DNA from: Xylaria sp. FL1777 | Lineage: Eukaryota > Ascomycota > Sordariomycetes > Xylariales > Xylariaceae | Length of the DNA: 46,854 bases | Assembly (NCBI GenBank): GCA_022578965.1 | Contig: MU400775.1 | Span: forward strand, 1 to 46,854 | Reading direction: 5' to 3' | Shown: one piece after another, positions 1-11,554 of the stretch | Layout of the letters: every line of letters starts with the position of its first letter | Numbering within the stretch: position 1 is the first letter of the stretch | The notes under the pieces: generated by a model | What the model was told of the DNA's origin: nothing | Database searches by the model: none | What the model saw: the letters and a program-made list of their open reading frames with translations, nothing else | Translations under genes and position numbers: made by a program

Positions 1-275
1 TTATATTATACTTATTATTAAAAACAAGTAAGTTTTATTATATTTATATTACATTGTTTTTATATTAACGTTTAATAGTTCATAATAGCTTTTTTTATAC
101 ACCGTTTATATTTAAGCTTTTATATTATACTTATTATTAAAAACAAGTAAGTTTTATTATATTTATATTATATTGTTTTTATATTAATGTTTAATAGTTT
201 ATAATAGCTTTTTTATACATTGTTTATAACTAAGCTTTTATATTACACTTATTATTAAAAATAAATAAGTGTTAT
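1..275. repeat. Tandem repeat, unit about 119 bp, 2.3 copies
   Basis: The unit beginning TTATATTATACTTATTATTA at position 1 recurs at about 120 and again, partially, at about 238. The copies differ mainly by C/T and G/A changes, as expected of RIP. The array stops just before the SINE at 290. Its left edge is cut by the window, so the true copy number is unknown. Confidence 0.8.
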
Positions 276-289
276 TATTATTATATTAA
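276..289. repeat. Left target-site duplication of SINE copy A
   Basis: TATTATTATATTAA at 276-289 is repeated exactly at 1021-1034, directly flanking the 731-bp element. A 14-bp duplication is typical of LINE-machinery insertion. Confidence 0.8.
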
Positions 290-1020
290 GGCTTAGTAGC
301 ACAGTGGCATATGCTTAGCTACTTTTTTTAAAGTTGTAGGTTTAAGTTTTGCTTAGTTTGCAGTTGCTTTGCTTTAAAGCAAAAGTTAGTTTGCTTTTAG
401 CTTAGTTTAAACTACATGCTTGCTATACTAAAAGCATAAAAATTAAAAGTTAAATAGCTAAGCTAAAAGTCCAGGAACTTTGCTTTTTTGCTAGTGCAAC
501 AACATAAGTAATTAATTTAGTGTATTAGCTACTATAAAAATAAGTAGCTTTAGCTTTTACTGCTAATGCTATATAAGCACTAGTTTTTCTGTGTAATAAA
601 CAGCTTATATTTTTAGCGTAATTAGAACTTAAAGCTTATTACTTAGCGCTAAGCAATTTACAAAAAATATAGCACTATATAGTGCTTAAAATTTACTTAA
701 TACTGTATTATTTATAGCTTGCAAAACCTAAAGCTAGCAAAAGGGCGCTTTTATTACTAATTAATAAAAAACTTTCTTGTTAGCGCGCTAATTTTTATAC
801 CTTTGCATTATAAAGCAAAAGCACTACTAACTTAGCGTACAAAATTTAAAGCGAAGTATTATGTAAAAAAAGCAGCAAATTAATAAAATCTGTAGTAAAA
901 CTGTTGTATATTTTGCATATATAAGTGGTTTTTGCCCTAAAGAAGGTTTTCACTTATATAAAGTTTTACTAAATAGCTATTAGTATAGCTAATAAGCCGT
1001 TTATTTAAATAATACAAATT
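290..1020 (+). mobile_element. tRNA-derived SINE, copy A (731 bp)
   Basis: The element starts with a tRNA-like head. A seven-base acceptor-like segment (290-296) is followed by TAGCACAGTGG (297-307), which fits the Pol III A box TRGCNNARYGG. GGTTTAAGTTT (339-349) fits a B box GGTTCRANNCC after C-to-T mutation. The A box begins at tRNA position 8 and the A-to-B spacing is tRNA-like. The flanking bases of the B box (GTAGG/TTTGC) would pair as a T stem once C-to-T changes are allowed for. A second copy of exactly the same length lies at 41676-42406. The last 40 or so bases resemble the 3' end of the LINE family here, so the LINE probably mobilises it. The middle of about 600 bp is unassigned. 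There is no open frame. Confidence 0.8.
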
Positions 1021-1034
1021 TATTATTATATTAA
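1021..1034. repeat. Right target-site duplication of SINE copy A
   Basis: Exact 14-bp copy of 276-289, immediately after the SINE 3' end. Confidence 0.8.
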
Positions 1035-1189
1035 GGTTTATGTTATATTAATGTTTTATAGATTAAAAAATCACTTTTAAAATAAATTAGTTTATTTTAT
1101 TTTTAAATTATATTTTATATATAATATAAGTTAACATAAATAATTATATATAAATAAACTTTTATTTAAAATAAAAATAATTATTAAAT
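1035..1189. other. AT-rich spacer, nothing recognised
   Basis: Very AT-rich sequence between the SINE and the MITE remnant. No repeat, RNA gene or reading frame could be supported. Confidence 0.6.
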
Positions 1190-1273
1190 CTTTGTTTAAT
1201 ACTTAATATTTACTAAATACTAAGTAATACTAATTAGTATTAATAATACTAATTTAGTATTAGTATTTTTTTA
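1190..1273. mobile_element. Left part of a RIP-mutated hAT-like MITE, split by L1a
   Basis: Repeated ACTAATTTAGTATTAGTATT motifs are C-to-T/G-to-A versions of the ACTAGGCTAGTATTAGTCC repeats in the MITE at 24209-24832. The other half resumes at 7238. The sequence 1260-1273 (TTAGTATTTTTTTA) is duplicated exactly at 7238-7251, so L1a inserted into the MITE here. The left terminal inverted repeat was not recognisable, so the left boundary is approximate. Confidence 0.6.
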
Positions 1274-3414
1274 CTTGTAGCATACTAAAAAAGCAGATAA
1301 ATTTTTAACTAAGCTATTAGTTATTGCGCAACTTAAAAAAAGCATATAGAATAGCTAAATAAGTTCTAAATATAAAAAAGCTTAGCTATTATAACATAGC
1401 TAAAAAACTAATTAAGTTATAAGCAGCTATAAAAATATAAAAACAAAGGCCTTTAAATATAAAGCAACAATAGCTAAGCATTAATACTAGCTTTTTTTTA
1501 AGCTAAGAAAGGTTTACTATAATTACGGAGCAAAAGCTAAAATAGCTATTATAAAGCTGTTTGCTATTTATAGTTTTAAAAAGGCTGCTTATTATAAGCT
1601 TACGTTTATAAACTTTAAAATAAAGCACAATATAATAAAGTACTAAAAATAGCAATATAAAATTACAAATATAAAACTATAAAAGTTAAAAAGCATATAT
1701 TATAAAAAAGTAAAGCAATTAAATAACTTTATTAAGCACTAAATATTGAAATTTTATTAAAACTTTTAGCTATTAAATATATAATAATGCTAACCTTTAA
1801 AAGTTATATAAATATTTTTTAACTAGTTTATTTATATAAAACTTTTAGTTTTTTTACTTGCTATAGTTTTTTTTGCTTTTTTAATTACAACTTAAAGTTA
1901 TATATTAGCTATAAATATAGCTTAAATATTTCTATTAGTATAAAAATAGCGCGTAGTTATATAAGCTTTAATAAACAATTAAAGTTTTTTATTAACTTTT
2001 TTAAGCTAAAGAATTATTAGCAGCACTTAAAATTAAAAAAACTTTAATAGTTAAAATAAGCATAAAGTAAAGCTTAAAAACATATAAATATTAATATAGT
2101 TAAAAGTATTTATAGAATTATAATTGCTACTTTTAGCGCTTATTTTGCTTTTTTTGCATTATAAGCATTTAGCAAACTTGCTAGTAATATTACAAGCATA
2201 AAAATTATTAATGTTTTTATATAGTTAGCATAAAAAAATAGTAATAAAAAATATATAATATATTATTATAACATAAGTAATATAGTAGCAGTATAGCTTA
2301 AACATTTTAGTATGCTTAATAAATATAAATTTTAAAGCTATTAATAATACTTTAGCGTAAAGCATTAAAGCATTTACTTTTATTTTAAAAATTAGCGTTA
2401 TAGCAAAAAAGCATAACAATAAACAGTTATAAAAGTTTAAACTATATAGTAGTAAGCTATTAATTACTTTATTTAGTACTATAAATTAAATAACTAATAA
2501 AAACTGCAGTAAAATAATTTATAACTTTAAATATATAAGCTTAATATTAGTTAATATATATACTTAAGCTAAGCTAGTTATAAATATATATTGCAAAAAG
2601 TATAACAGCTATAGCAAAATAAATTTTTATATAACTATAATGTATTAATAACTAATTATATTATAAACTAAGCATTTTAGCATATTAAAGCAAGCATAAG
2701 CTAAGCATATAATAATAATAATAATAAAAGTAATAAAGTTAATAGTTAAAAAAGAAAAAAATTAGCATAAATAGCTAAATAAAGTAATTTATTATTTATT
2801 GTTATTTTATACTGCTTAATATATAAACTATTTATAAGCTATGCTTACTTAGTAAGTTTACTATAAAAAGCATAAAAGTAGCTTAAAAAATAAATATGCA
2901 AAAAGCAAACTAAAAAGTAATAAATAATTAACTTTGCTTATAACTTAGTTATAACTTAGTTATAAAAAAACTAGTATAGCAAAAAGCTAATAGTAATACT
3001 AAAGCAAATAAACTATAATATACTAGTAATACAATAAAAAAAAGTTTAAAAAAAAACTAAAAAAAAAAAATAGCATATTTAACTAAGTAAGTACTAAAAC
3101 TAAAAAAACTATTGCAAGTAGTATAAAGTAAGCAGTAATACTAAAGCAAGCAAACTATAAAACAAAGAAAATATAAAGAAAAAAAAATTACAAAATAATT
3201 ACGTAAAAGTATATATATTTAATTAATAGCATAATATAAATAAGCAAATAACTTAAAAGCAAAAAAGTAAAAAGCAAAGCATTTAATAAAATTATAGTAA
3301 AACTAGTATAACTTAAAAGTAAATATAAAATGTTTTTACTTAGCTACTAAAAAAAAAGTAAGCTGCTTATAGCTTGCTTTTAATTTATAAGCATAGTTTT
3401 TACTTGTATATATA
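1274..3414 (+). mobile_element. LINE copy L1a, 5'-truncated, main segment
   Basis: This segment is the reverse complement of the 3' half of L1b, L1c and L1d (C-terminal part of ORF2 plus 3' UTR). It is interrupted near its 3' end by L1b; its last 64 bp resume at 7174-7237. The whole copy is flanked by a perfect 14-bp TSD (1260-1273 and 7238-7251). Excluding L1b it is about 2.2 kb long. Its 5' end coincides with that of L1d. It is heavily RIP-mutated, with no usable frame. Confidence 0.8.
3397..3414. repeat. Left target-site duplication of L1b
   Basis: TTTTTACTTGTATATATA matches 7156-7173 (TTTTTACTTATATATATA) with one G/A difference. In the uninterrupted copy L1e the two flanks are continuous, which confirms that L1b sits inside L1a. 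Confidence 0.75.
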
Positions 3415-6400
3415 TATTGTATTACTTGGGCTAACGGCTTATTAGCTATGCTGGTTTTTATTTTTTATATGTATAAATAAAAACCGTGCTTATAGATTAA
3501 AAGCAAGCTGTAAGCAGCTTACTTTTTTTTTAGTAGCTAGGTAAAAACATTTTGTATTTATTTCTAAGTTGCACTAGTTTTGCTACAATTTTATTAAATG
3601 CTTTGCTTTTTATTTTTTTGCTTTTAGGTTGTTTGTTTACTTGTATTATACTGTTAACTAAATATATGCACTTTTACGTAGTTATTTCGTAGTTTTTTTT
3701 CCTTTATATTTTTTTTGTTTTATAGTTTGCTTGCTTTAATATTGCTGCTTGTTTTATGCTGCTTGCAGCAGTTTTTTTAGTTTTAGCACTTATTTAATTA
3801 AATATATTGCTTTTTTTTTTTAGTTTTTTTTTAAACTTTTTTTTATTATATTATTAATATATTGTAGTTTGTTTGCTTTAGTATTACTGCTAGCTTTTTA
3901 CTGCATTAGTTTTTTTATAACTAAGTTATAACTAAATTATAAGCAAAATTAATTGCTTATTATTTTTTAGTTTACTTTTTATATATTTATTTTTTAAGCT
4001 GCTTTTATGTTTTTTGTAATAAGCTTATTAAATAAACATAGCTTATAAATAGCTTATGTATTAAGCAATATAAAGTAGTAATAAATAATAAATTACTTTA
4101 TTTAGCTATTTATGTTAATTTTTTTTTTTTTAACTATTAATTTTATTACTTTTATTATTATTACTACTATATGCTTAATTTATGCTTGCTTTAATATATT
4201 AAAGTGTTTAGTTTATAATATAATTAATTATTAATGCATTGCAATTATATAAAAATTTATTTTGTTATAACTATTATGCTTTTTATAGTACATATTTATA
4301 ATTAGTTTAGCTTAAATATATATATTAATTAGTATTAAGCTTATATATTTAAAGTTATAAATTATTTTGCTGCAGTTTTTACTAGTTATTTAATTTATAG
4401 TACTAAATAAAATAGCTAATAGCTTGCTATTATATAGTTTAAGCTTTTATAACTGCTTATTATTATGTTTTCTTGCTATAATGCTAATTTTTAAAATAAA
4501 AGTAAATGCTTTAGTGCTTTACGCTAAAGTATTACTAATAGCTTTAAAATTTATATTTATTAAGCATACTAAAATGCTTAAGTTATATTATTATTATATT
4601 GCTTATATTATAGTAATATATTATATACTTTTTATTGCTGTTTTTTTTATATTAATTATATAAAAACATTAATAATTTTTATGCTTGCAATATTACTAGC
4701 AAGTTTACTAAATGCTTATAATACAAAAAAAGCAAAATAAGCGCTAAAAGTAATAATTATAATTTTATAAATACTTTTAACTATATTAATGTTTATACGT
4801 TTTTAAGCTTTACTTTATACTTATTTTAACTATTAAAGTTTTTTTAATTTTAAGTGCTACTAATAATTTTTTAGCTTAAAAAAGTTAATAAAAAACTTTA
4901 ATTATTTATTAAAGCTTGCATAGTTATATGTTGTTTTTATATTAATAAAAATATTTAAGCTGCACTTATAGCTAATATATAACTTTAAGTTGCAATTAAA
5001 AAAGCAAAAAAAACTACAGCAAATAAAAAAGCTAAAAGTTCTACATAAATAAGCCGGTTAAAAAGTGTTTATATAACTTTTAAAAGTTAGCATTATTATA
5101 TATTTAATAGCTAAAAGTTTTAGTAAAATTTTAATGTTTAATGCTTAATAAAATTACTTAATTGCTTTGCTTTTTTATAATGTATACTTTTTAACTTTTA
5201 TAGTTTTATATTTATAATTTTATATTATTATTTTTAGTACTTTATTATATTATGCTTTACTTTAAAGTTTATAAATGTAAGCTTATAATAAGCAGCTTTT
5301 TTAAAACTATAAATAGCAAACAGCTTTATAACAGTTGCTTTAGCTTTTGCTTTATAGTTATAATAAACCTTTTTTAGCTTAAAAAAAAGCTAGTATTAAT
5401 GTTTAGCTATTTTTGCTTTATGTTTAAAAGCTTTTATTTTTATATTTTTATAGCTACTTATAACTTAATTAGTTTTTTAGCTATGTTATAATAATTAAGC
5501 CTTTTTATATTTAGAACTTATTTAGCTATTTTATGTGCTTTTTTTAAGTTATATAATAATTAATAGCTTAGTTAAAAATTTGTTTGCTTTTTTAGTATGC
5601 TATAAATGCTATTATATTTAAAGCATTAATTTAAAAAGTATAGCAGTAACTTTTTAGCTTAACTGCATTAATATGTTAGCAATTTATAGCTAAATACTTT
5701 TTAAAACATAAAGTACTTTTTTAAGCTAATTTTCTTTATATATAGCTAAACTAATATAAAGCTTTTAACTTTATGTAAGCTTTTATGCATGTTAAGCTGC
5801 TTATTATATAAAAGCTAGTTAGCAATAGTTTATTTAAACTTTATTTTTTTTTGTTTTTTAGTTTACTACTAAATATGCTATATATATATTAATTTTAAGT
5901 TTATTAGCAGCTTGTTTTTTTTATTGCTTTTATTGCTTTTTTAATATATTTTATAGTTTAAAATTTTTAAAAGTTTGCTTTATGCTTTGCTAGCTTAAAA
6001 TATTTCTTTTTTATTATTGTTTAGCTATACTTTATAGTTTTAAACTTTTTTATTACTAGTTAAATTATATACTACTAAAGTTAACCTTTTAAACTGCTTT
6101 TAAATATAATTTGCTATGCTTATGTTTTTAACTTTTTTTGCATATTTAATAGTTTTATAGTTTAGTTATAAATTTAAAAAAAAGATTAGTAATTCTGTTT
6201 TAAGGTTAGTTATACAAACATTTTTATAAGCCTTAGTAATAGTACATAAACATTTGTTTTAAACCTACTTAAGCACTTTTAGTAGCTTTTGTTTTAGCTG
6301 TTAGTTTTGTTTTATTAACTTATGTTATGCTATTAACTTATACTTAATTGCTGCTTGCACTACTGCTATATTTAAAAGTTTTACTTAAATTATGCTTAGT

Positions 6401-7155
6401 TTTTACGTAAACTAAGCTAAATAGCTTATTAATAACGTTTGCTTTTTTAGCTTTTTGCAGAGCATTTTATATTGCTTTTTCTAGTTTAAGCAGTAGTTTA
6501 TTTATACGCTAAGCACTTTTGCTACTATTTTAAGGCATATTTTCTTTTGGCCTACTTTTATTATATGCTTAAAAACTTTTTAGCCTAGCTTTATAAAATA
6601 AACAAAGTAATATTTGCTTAAGTTAAATTTAAATTTATATTTTTAGCTTTATTTTAAACAAACTTTATAAGCTTGTTTAAGCGCTTTATAAGCTATTTTT
6701 ATGTTTTTTTTAACATTTAGTAAGTTTATATTGTTTGTAAAAACAGCACTTTAAAGCTTTTGCATAAGCCGCAATTTATTATATAGCAAAGCAGTATATA
6801 AGCAAAAAAAAATCAGTAATAGCAGAAATCTCTATAAAGTATTTACTTTAATACGTATTAAGTTTAACTTCTATTCGTTAAAAAGTAAAGTTATTATGCA
6901 GTTTGTTAAAAAGCTCTATATTTATTATACTGTTTACTCTAAAAAGCTTATTTTTTTAAGTATTCAGTAAAGCCTTTTATGCACTATTAAATCAAACGCT
7001 TTTGTTATGTTTAAAGAAAGCATTAAAATTGCTTTGTTTACAGCTTACGTATAGCATACTGCAGAAGTAATCAAGTATAGCGCTGTTTCTGTAAACCATT
7101 GTAACCTATTTCCCATTTGTTTAGAAAAAAGCAGTTTATATGTTGCAGCAGCATA
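3415..7155 (-). mobile_element. LINE copy L1b with decayed reverse transcriptase
   Basis: Read on the minus strand, with its 3' end at 3415. Decayed frames still show LINE reverse-transcriptase motifs. A block ending in Ala-Phe-Asp plus Ile-Val-His (catalytic motif A, Ala-Phe-Asp codons at 6991-6999) is preceded by a Gln-Met-Gly..Thr-Glu-Thr-Ala-Leu block near 7,050-7,130. A Phe-Thr-Asn-Asn-Ile-Asn-Leu-Leu block at about 6730-6741 is what the F-A-D-D motif C becomes after G-to-A mutation. The copy is 5'-truncated at 7155. Multiple TAA/TAG codons make it a dead element. The clade is probably Tad1/L1-like; this is an inference from the motifs only. Confidence 0.8.
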
Positions 7156-7173
7156 TTTTTACTTATATATATA

Positions 7174-7237
7174 AAAAATAAAAACTAGCATAGCTAATAG
7201 GCCGTTAACTTAAGTAATACAATATATATAATATATA
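7174..7237 (+). mobile_element. 3' terminal 64 bp of L1a, displaced by L1b
   Basis: This matches the plus-strand 3' end of L1e (29240-29306) and is the piece missing from L1a at 3414. The terminal stretch with AGCATAGCTAATAGGCCG is the 3' tail shared with the SINE. It is followed directly by the right TSD of L1a. Confidence 0.75.
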
Positions 7238-7396
7238 TTAGTATTTTTTTAGTAATACTAATTTAGTATTAATATTTCTTTAGTAATACTAATTTAGTAT
7301 TAGTATTTTTTAGTAATATTAATTTAGTATTAATAATTACTAATTTAGTATTAATATTAGTAAATATTAGTTAATATTACTAAATTACTAACCTTG
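7238..7396. mobile_element. Right part of RIP-mutated hAT-like MITE
   Basis: Tandem ACTAATTTAGTATTAGTATT motifs end in ATTACTAACCTTG, a one-transition version of the ATTACTAACCCTG terminus of the MITE at 24209-24832. It is followed by TATATAAT (7397-7404), the same 8 bp that flanks that MITE. The inverted-repeat partner at 19077-23085 contains TATATAAT once and lacks the MITE. Confidence 0.65.
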
Positions 7397-9390
7397 TATA
7401 TAATAAACTTAAGCAGTTTATTTGCTTTTTAGCTTTTTTTGCTTTTTAAATTTTATAATAAGTAATAAAAATTAAAGTTATTTATAAATATATAGTATTT
7501 TTTTAGCTTGCTTACTTTATATATTTTTTAAATTAAATTATGTTAAACTGTTTTTTTTTAATTTAGTAAATATATTAACTATAAAATTATTACTAAGTTA
7601 TTATTACTTATTATAACTTTTGCTTAGTTTTTATTAGCGTTTTTTACTAGCGTTTTTATTACAATTTTTTTGTTTATATATAGTGCAGCTTTACTTTTTA
7701 ATTAAATAACTTAGTAACTATTACTACTAAAGTAATATATGTTGCTATGTTTATTAATTATTAGCTTTTAAACTGCTATATAATTAAAGCTATTATTTTA
7801 TAGCACGTATGCTGCATTGCTTTTAAATCTTATAATGTTTTAAAAAGCAATATTATATATTATTAAGTTAATAAAAATAAGTTTTTGCTTATATTGCTAA
7901 TTTGCTGTTTTTTTGCTAATAACTTTTTTTTATTTAGCTTTATAAATACTAATATTATTAGTATTTTTAAATTACTTTTATTTATTTTTTTGCTTATTAT
8001 TACTATTTTTTTAGTACTTTAAAAGCTTTTAAGTTATAATATATATGTTGCTTTTGCTTTGTTTTTTTGTTTGATTTTTTTTTAGCAAGCTTTATTTTAT
8101 ATTATATATACTTTTTTGTAGTTTATGCATTTTTGCTTTGCTTTTTACGTTTTTACTAAGCAGCTTTTTTTATTTTTTTAATGCTTTAAAGCTAAATAAT
8201 AGCTATACTTTAAGTTTTTGCAGCAATATTTAGCTATATATTTATATTTATAGCAATTAAAGCATTATATAACTTTAAGCTTTATAGTAAAAAGTTTATA
8301 ATTAAATAGCTAAGCTTTTTATAAAAAGCTATTTTTATATATTGTTTTAGCTGCTATAATGCTGCTTATATATAATAATATTAATATAAATTTAGCTTTT
8401 ATGTTTTTAAATAGCATTTTTTTGCATTTTATAACTTTAAAATGTTTGCTACATAATAGTTATAATAAGTTTTCGTTTAAGTGTATTGCTTTAATGCGTT
8501 TTACTAGAATGCTTTTTATTATTAGCGCTGCTTTTTTTTATTATATTTTTAATTTTTTTTTAAAGGCCTTTATAATTTATTTTTTTTTTTAGCTTTTTAA
8601 AATATTGCTTTTTTAAAAGTAATTACTATATTTTTACTATATAGCTTTTTAGCAATAATTATATTGCTGCTTATAAGCACTATATTTATTGCTTTAATAA
8701 TATTAGCTAATGTTTTGTTTTTAAAATTGTTAGCTTGTTTTTTAACTTTAATTAATACTTTTTTGTTTTGCTTAAATAGCATTGCTTTATTATTATAAGC
8801 TAGCTATAAAGCTATTATTTATACTTAAAATTTTAGCATGTTTACGTTTAATAAAGTTTATTAAAAAAGCTTTTAAATAGTATTTTTAATGCTTTTTTAG
8901 TTAGCTTTTATAGTAACATTTAAGTTATAGCAAGTTATAAATATATTAAAGTTGTTTTTATTATTAAGCTTTATATTTTGCTAGCTTTTTTAGGTTTTTT
9001 TTAATATATATACTATTTATGCTTTTTTTGCGTTCTTTTAAAAAAAGATTCTTTTTGCTATTTTTTTTTCTGTTAGCAGCTATAGTACTAGTTTTATAAT
9101 TTTATTAACTATTTTTTATATATTAAGAAGTTTGTTAGCTTTATGTTTTTTGTTAAAATGCTACTGCATTATAGTTGCATTGCTAATAAGTTTTAATAGC
9201 ACATTAATTATGTTTTTAATAAATAAGTTATTTAATACTATTTTTTTGTTTTTTATTATATTTGCACTTTATAAATAAAATGTAACTTATTTAATAAGTA
9301 AAAATTGCTATGCTAATTTTAACAATTTTAATTATTTAATAATTAGGCTTAAACTTATAAAGTTATAATTAAGTATAAAAAATTTAAAAA
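7397..9390 (-). mobile_element. Second LINE-like family, copy A (ORF1 region)
   Basis: This matches the reverse complement of 19077-23085, minus a 2000-bp insertion there. The minus strand carries a decayed ORF1-like region. At 8223-8264 the frame reads Cys-x2-Cys-x4-Tyr-x4-Cys, a CCHC zinc knuckle whose His (CAY) has become Tyr (TAY) by a C-to-T change. Upstream, a Lys-Lys-Leu-Tyr-Ser-Lys-Asn-Ile-Val block near 8,640 resembles the R-K-L-x-S-G-D-I-V signature I associate with ORF1 proteins of fungal Tad-like LINEs (recalled, not searched). No intact frame survives. Confidence 0.6.
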
Positions 9391-10676
9391 AGCTTTGCTT
9401 ATTTTTTATAGCTTTTTAAGTTTTTTTTTAAATGCTTTTATATTTTTATTTTTTATATGCTTTTATTTTTTTATATGCTTTATAACGTTTAGTTTTTTTG
9501 TTTTTTAGTTTAGTTTGCTTTGCTTTATATAAGTTTTATTAAGCAAGCTTTATTTTTTTATAGCTTTTTACTTATAAAAATAATATGCTTTTTTTTTTTT
9601 AAAGCTTTTGTATTTAATAATAAGTATTATAAAAAAGCAATAGCTATATTTTATGCAAAGTTTTTAAGTAATAGCTAGCTTATATTTAAAAAATCTTGCT
9701 TTTTATTTTTTAATAAAAAATTATATTAGCTTAAAAAACAAAATACATTTTTAATTATTAATACCTTTATATATTAATATATAAACTTAAATTTGTTTAA
9801 TATAAATAAGCATTAAATTTACTTATATTATAGCTATTTAAAAGTTTTAGCAACTTTTATTTTTTTTAAGCTTGTTTTTTGTTTTTTTTTGTTTATATAA
9901 AAGCAATTATGCTTTTTTTTTTATAAAGTATTAGCTTTTTAGCAAAAATTTCTTTTTTGTAGCTTTTTAAGGGTTTTTAACAAATAGTTTTTTAACTACG
10001 TTATTTTAAAAATTATATTAGCATTTTAACATTTAATTATTATTTCGCTAAAAAAAATAAAAACGCTTTATAAGCTAAATTAAAAAAACAGTTTAATATT
10101 TTTATACGTTTGTTTTAAGCTTTATTAATTAAAAGCTATTAGCTTAAATATTTATTACTAATTATAACTAAATTATTTGTGTTAAGTAAGCTTTGCTTAT
10201 TACTAATTAAAGCAATTAAATATAATATATTATAACTTATATATAAAAATTATAACAATTAATAAATAAATAAATTAAATATGTAAATTAGTAATAATAA
10301 ATCGTTTGTTTATAAGTTTTATAGTATTATTTATTGTAAATAAAAAATTAGCTTTATTAAAAATATTAATAAAATAAAGTAATATAATTACGCAAAATTT
10401 ACTATAATACTTTAATTGCAAAAAAATAAGTCATAATTTATACATTTAAGCAATTAAGCTATATATAAATTAAAGAATTAAACAATTAATTAAAAAGCTA
10501 TTTAATAATATAAAATAAAGCAACTATAGCTAATTTTTATAGTAATATATATATTAGTTAAATTTATACTTTAAAGTTTAACGTAATATTTATATTTACA
10601 TTTTTATTATATAATTTAGCTTAGATTTATTTTAACTAGCTAGTTAGCTTATTTAACTACTTTACTTTACTTTAGT
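9391..10676. other. AT-rich unassigned sequence
   Basis: Probably decayed transposon DNA, given its composition, but no match elsewhere in the window was recognised. The 9,400-9,900 part is T-rich on the plus strand (purine-rich on the minus), like the neighbouring ORF1 region, and could be its 5' extension. Confidence 0.4.
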
Positions 10677-10856
10677 ATATAGTTTTATATTATAACTTTT
10701 TAAAAAACAAAAAAAAAATAGCTATAAAAAAGCTTTATAATTAAATTATTATAAACTAATAAAAATTTATAATTAGCTATAGAAAAGCTTAAAGCTATAA
10801 GTATTATTATAAAATAACTACTAGCTGTTAATAAAATAGCAATATATAATAAAGCA

Positions 10857-10899
<43 letters not shown>

Positions 10900-11195
10900 A
10901 TTAAAAAAAGTAAAAGCGCTTTTTTAAAGGTTCTAAAAAACAAAAAAAAAGCTTTTATGCGCTTTTTAAAAAAGCAAAAAGTTTAAAAGCTTTAAAAAAA
11001 AGTTCTTTTGCTTTTTAACTATTATTTTTTATTTAGTAAGCTAATTAATAAAAACCAGTTATTATAAAGTAAAAAACTTTTAAAGTAATAGTATTAATAT
11101 TATTGCATAAAGTTTTTATTTAGCTTTTTATATAGTTTTATTTATAAGTATATAAATAAAAAAACCGCGCTATAAAGTAATATAGCAAATTATTA
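10677..11195. repeat. Dispersed direct repeat R5, copy 1, with a 38-base A run
   Basis: About 520 bp match 30632-31165 in the same orientation, starting at TATATAGTTTTATATTATAA and ending near TTATTAATAATAAT. An uninterrupted A run at 10860-10897 corresponds to a mixed A/G purine tract in the other copy, so it probably arose by G-to-A mutation of a purine-rich strand. The element type is unknown. Confidence 0.7.
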
Positions 11196-11540
11196 ATAAT
11201 AATATTATTATTATGCTTTATAATTAACTTAAAAATACTATTAAGCTAATTTTTAAAAGTTTTACAATTTAACTTAATTAATTATTAATTATTTAGCTAA
11301 CTAAAAATTAAAAACGAAGTTATTTATTAAATAGTTAAAATAAAGCAACTTTAGCTAAACTTAAATAAAGCAAAAGCTATAATAATAGCGCTAAAAAAGC
11401 AAAAATAGTTTATTTATTTAGTGTTAAATATATAGTTAATTATTAGTGCTTAAAGCTATAAAAATAATAAGTAATAAAGCTAATAAACATTAAATTTAGC
11501 TAAATATTTAAAAGCAAAAAAGCAAATAAAAATTAAAGTA
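11196..11540. other. AT-rich spacer, nothing recognised
   Basis: Unassigned AT-rich sequence between repeat R5 and the TSD of L1c. Confidence 0.5.
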
Positions 11541-11554
11541 GCTAAATAATAATA
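11541..11554. repeat. Left target-site duplication of L1c
   Basis: GCTAAATAATAATA at 11541-11554 is repeated exactly at 18711-18724, defining the ends of a 7156-bp element. Confidence 0.8.

Noticed and set aside
3415..7237. A 3.8-kb DNA transposon with terminal inverted repeats of about 65 bp at 3415 and 7237
   Set aside because: The right-hand inverted repeat is the displaced 3' end of L1a, continuous with 3414 in the intact copy L1e. The interior encodes a reverse transcriptase on the minus strand, and the 18-bp duplication fits LINE insertion.
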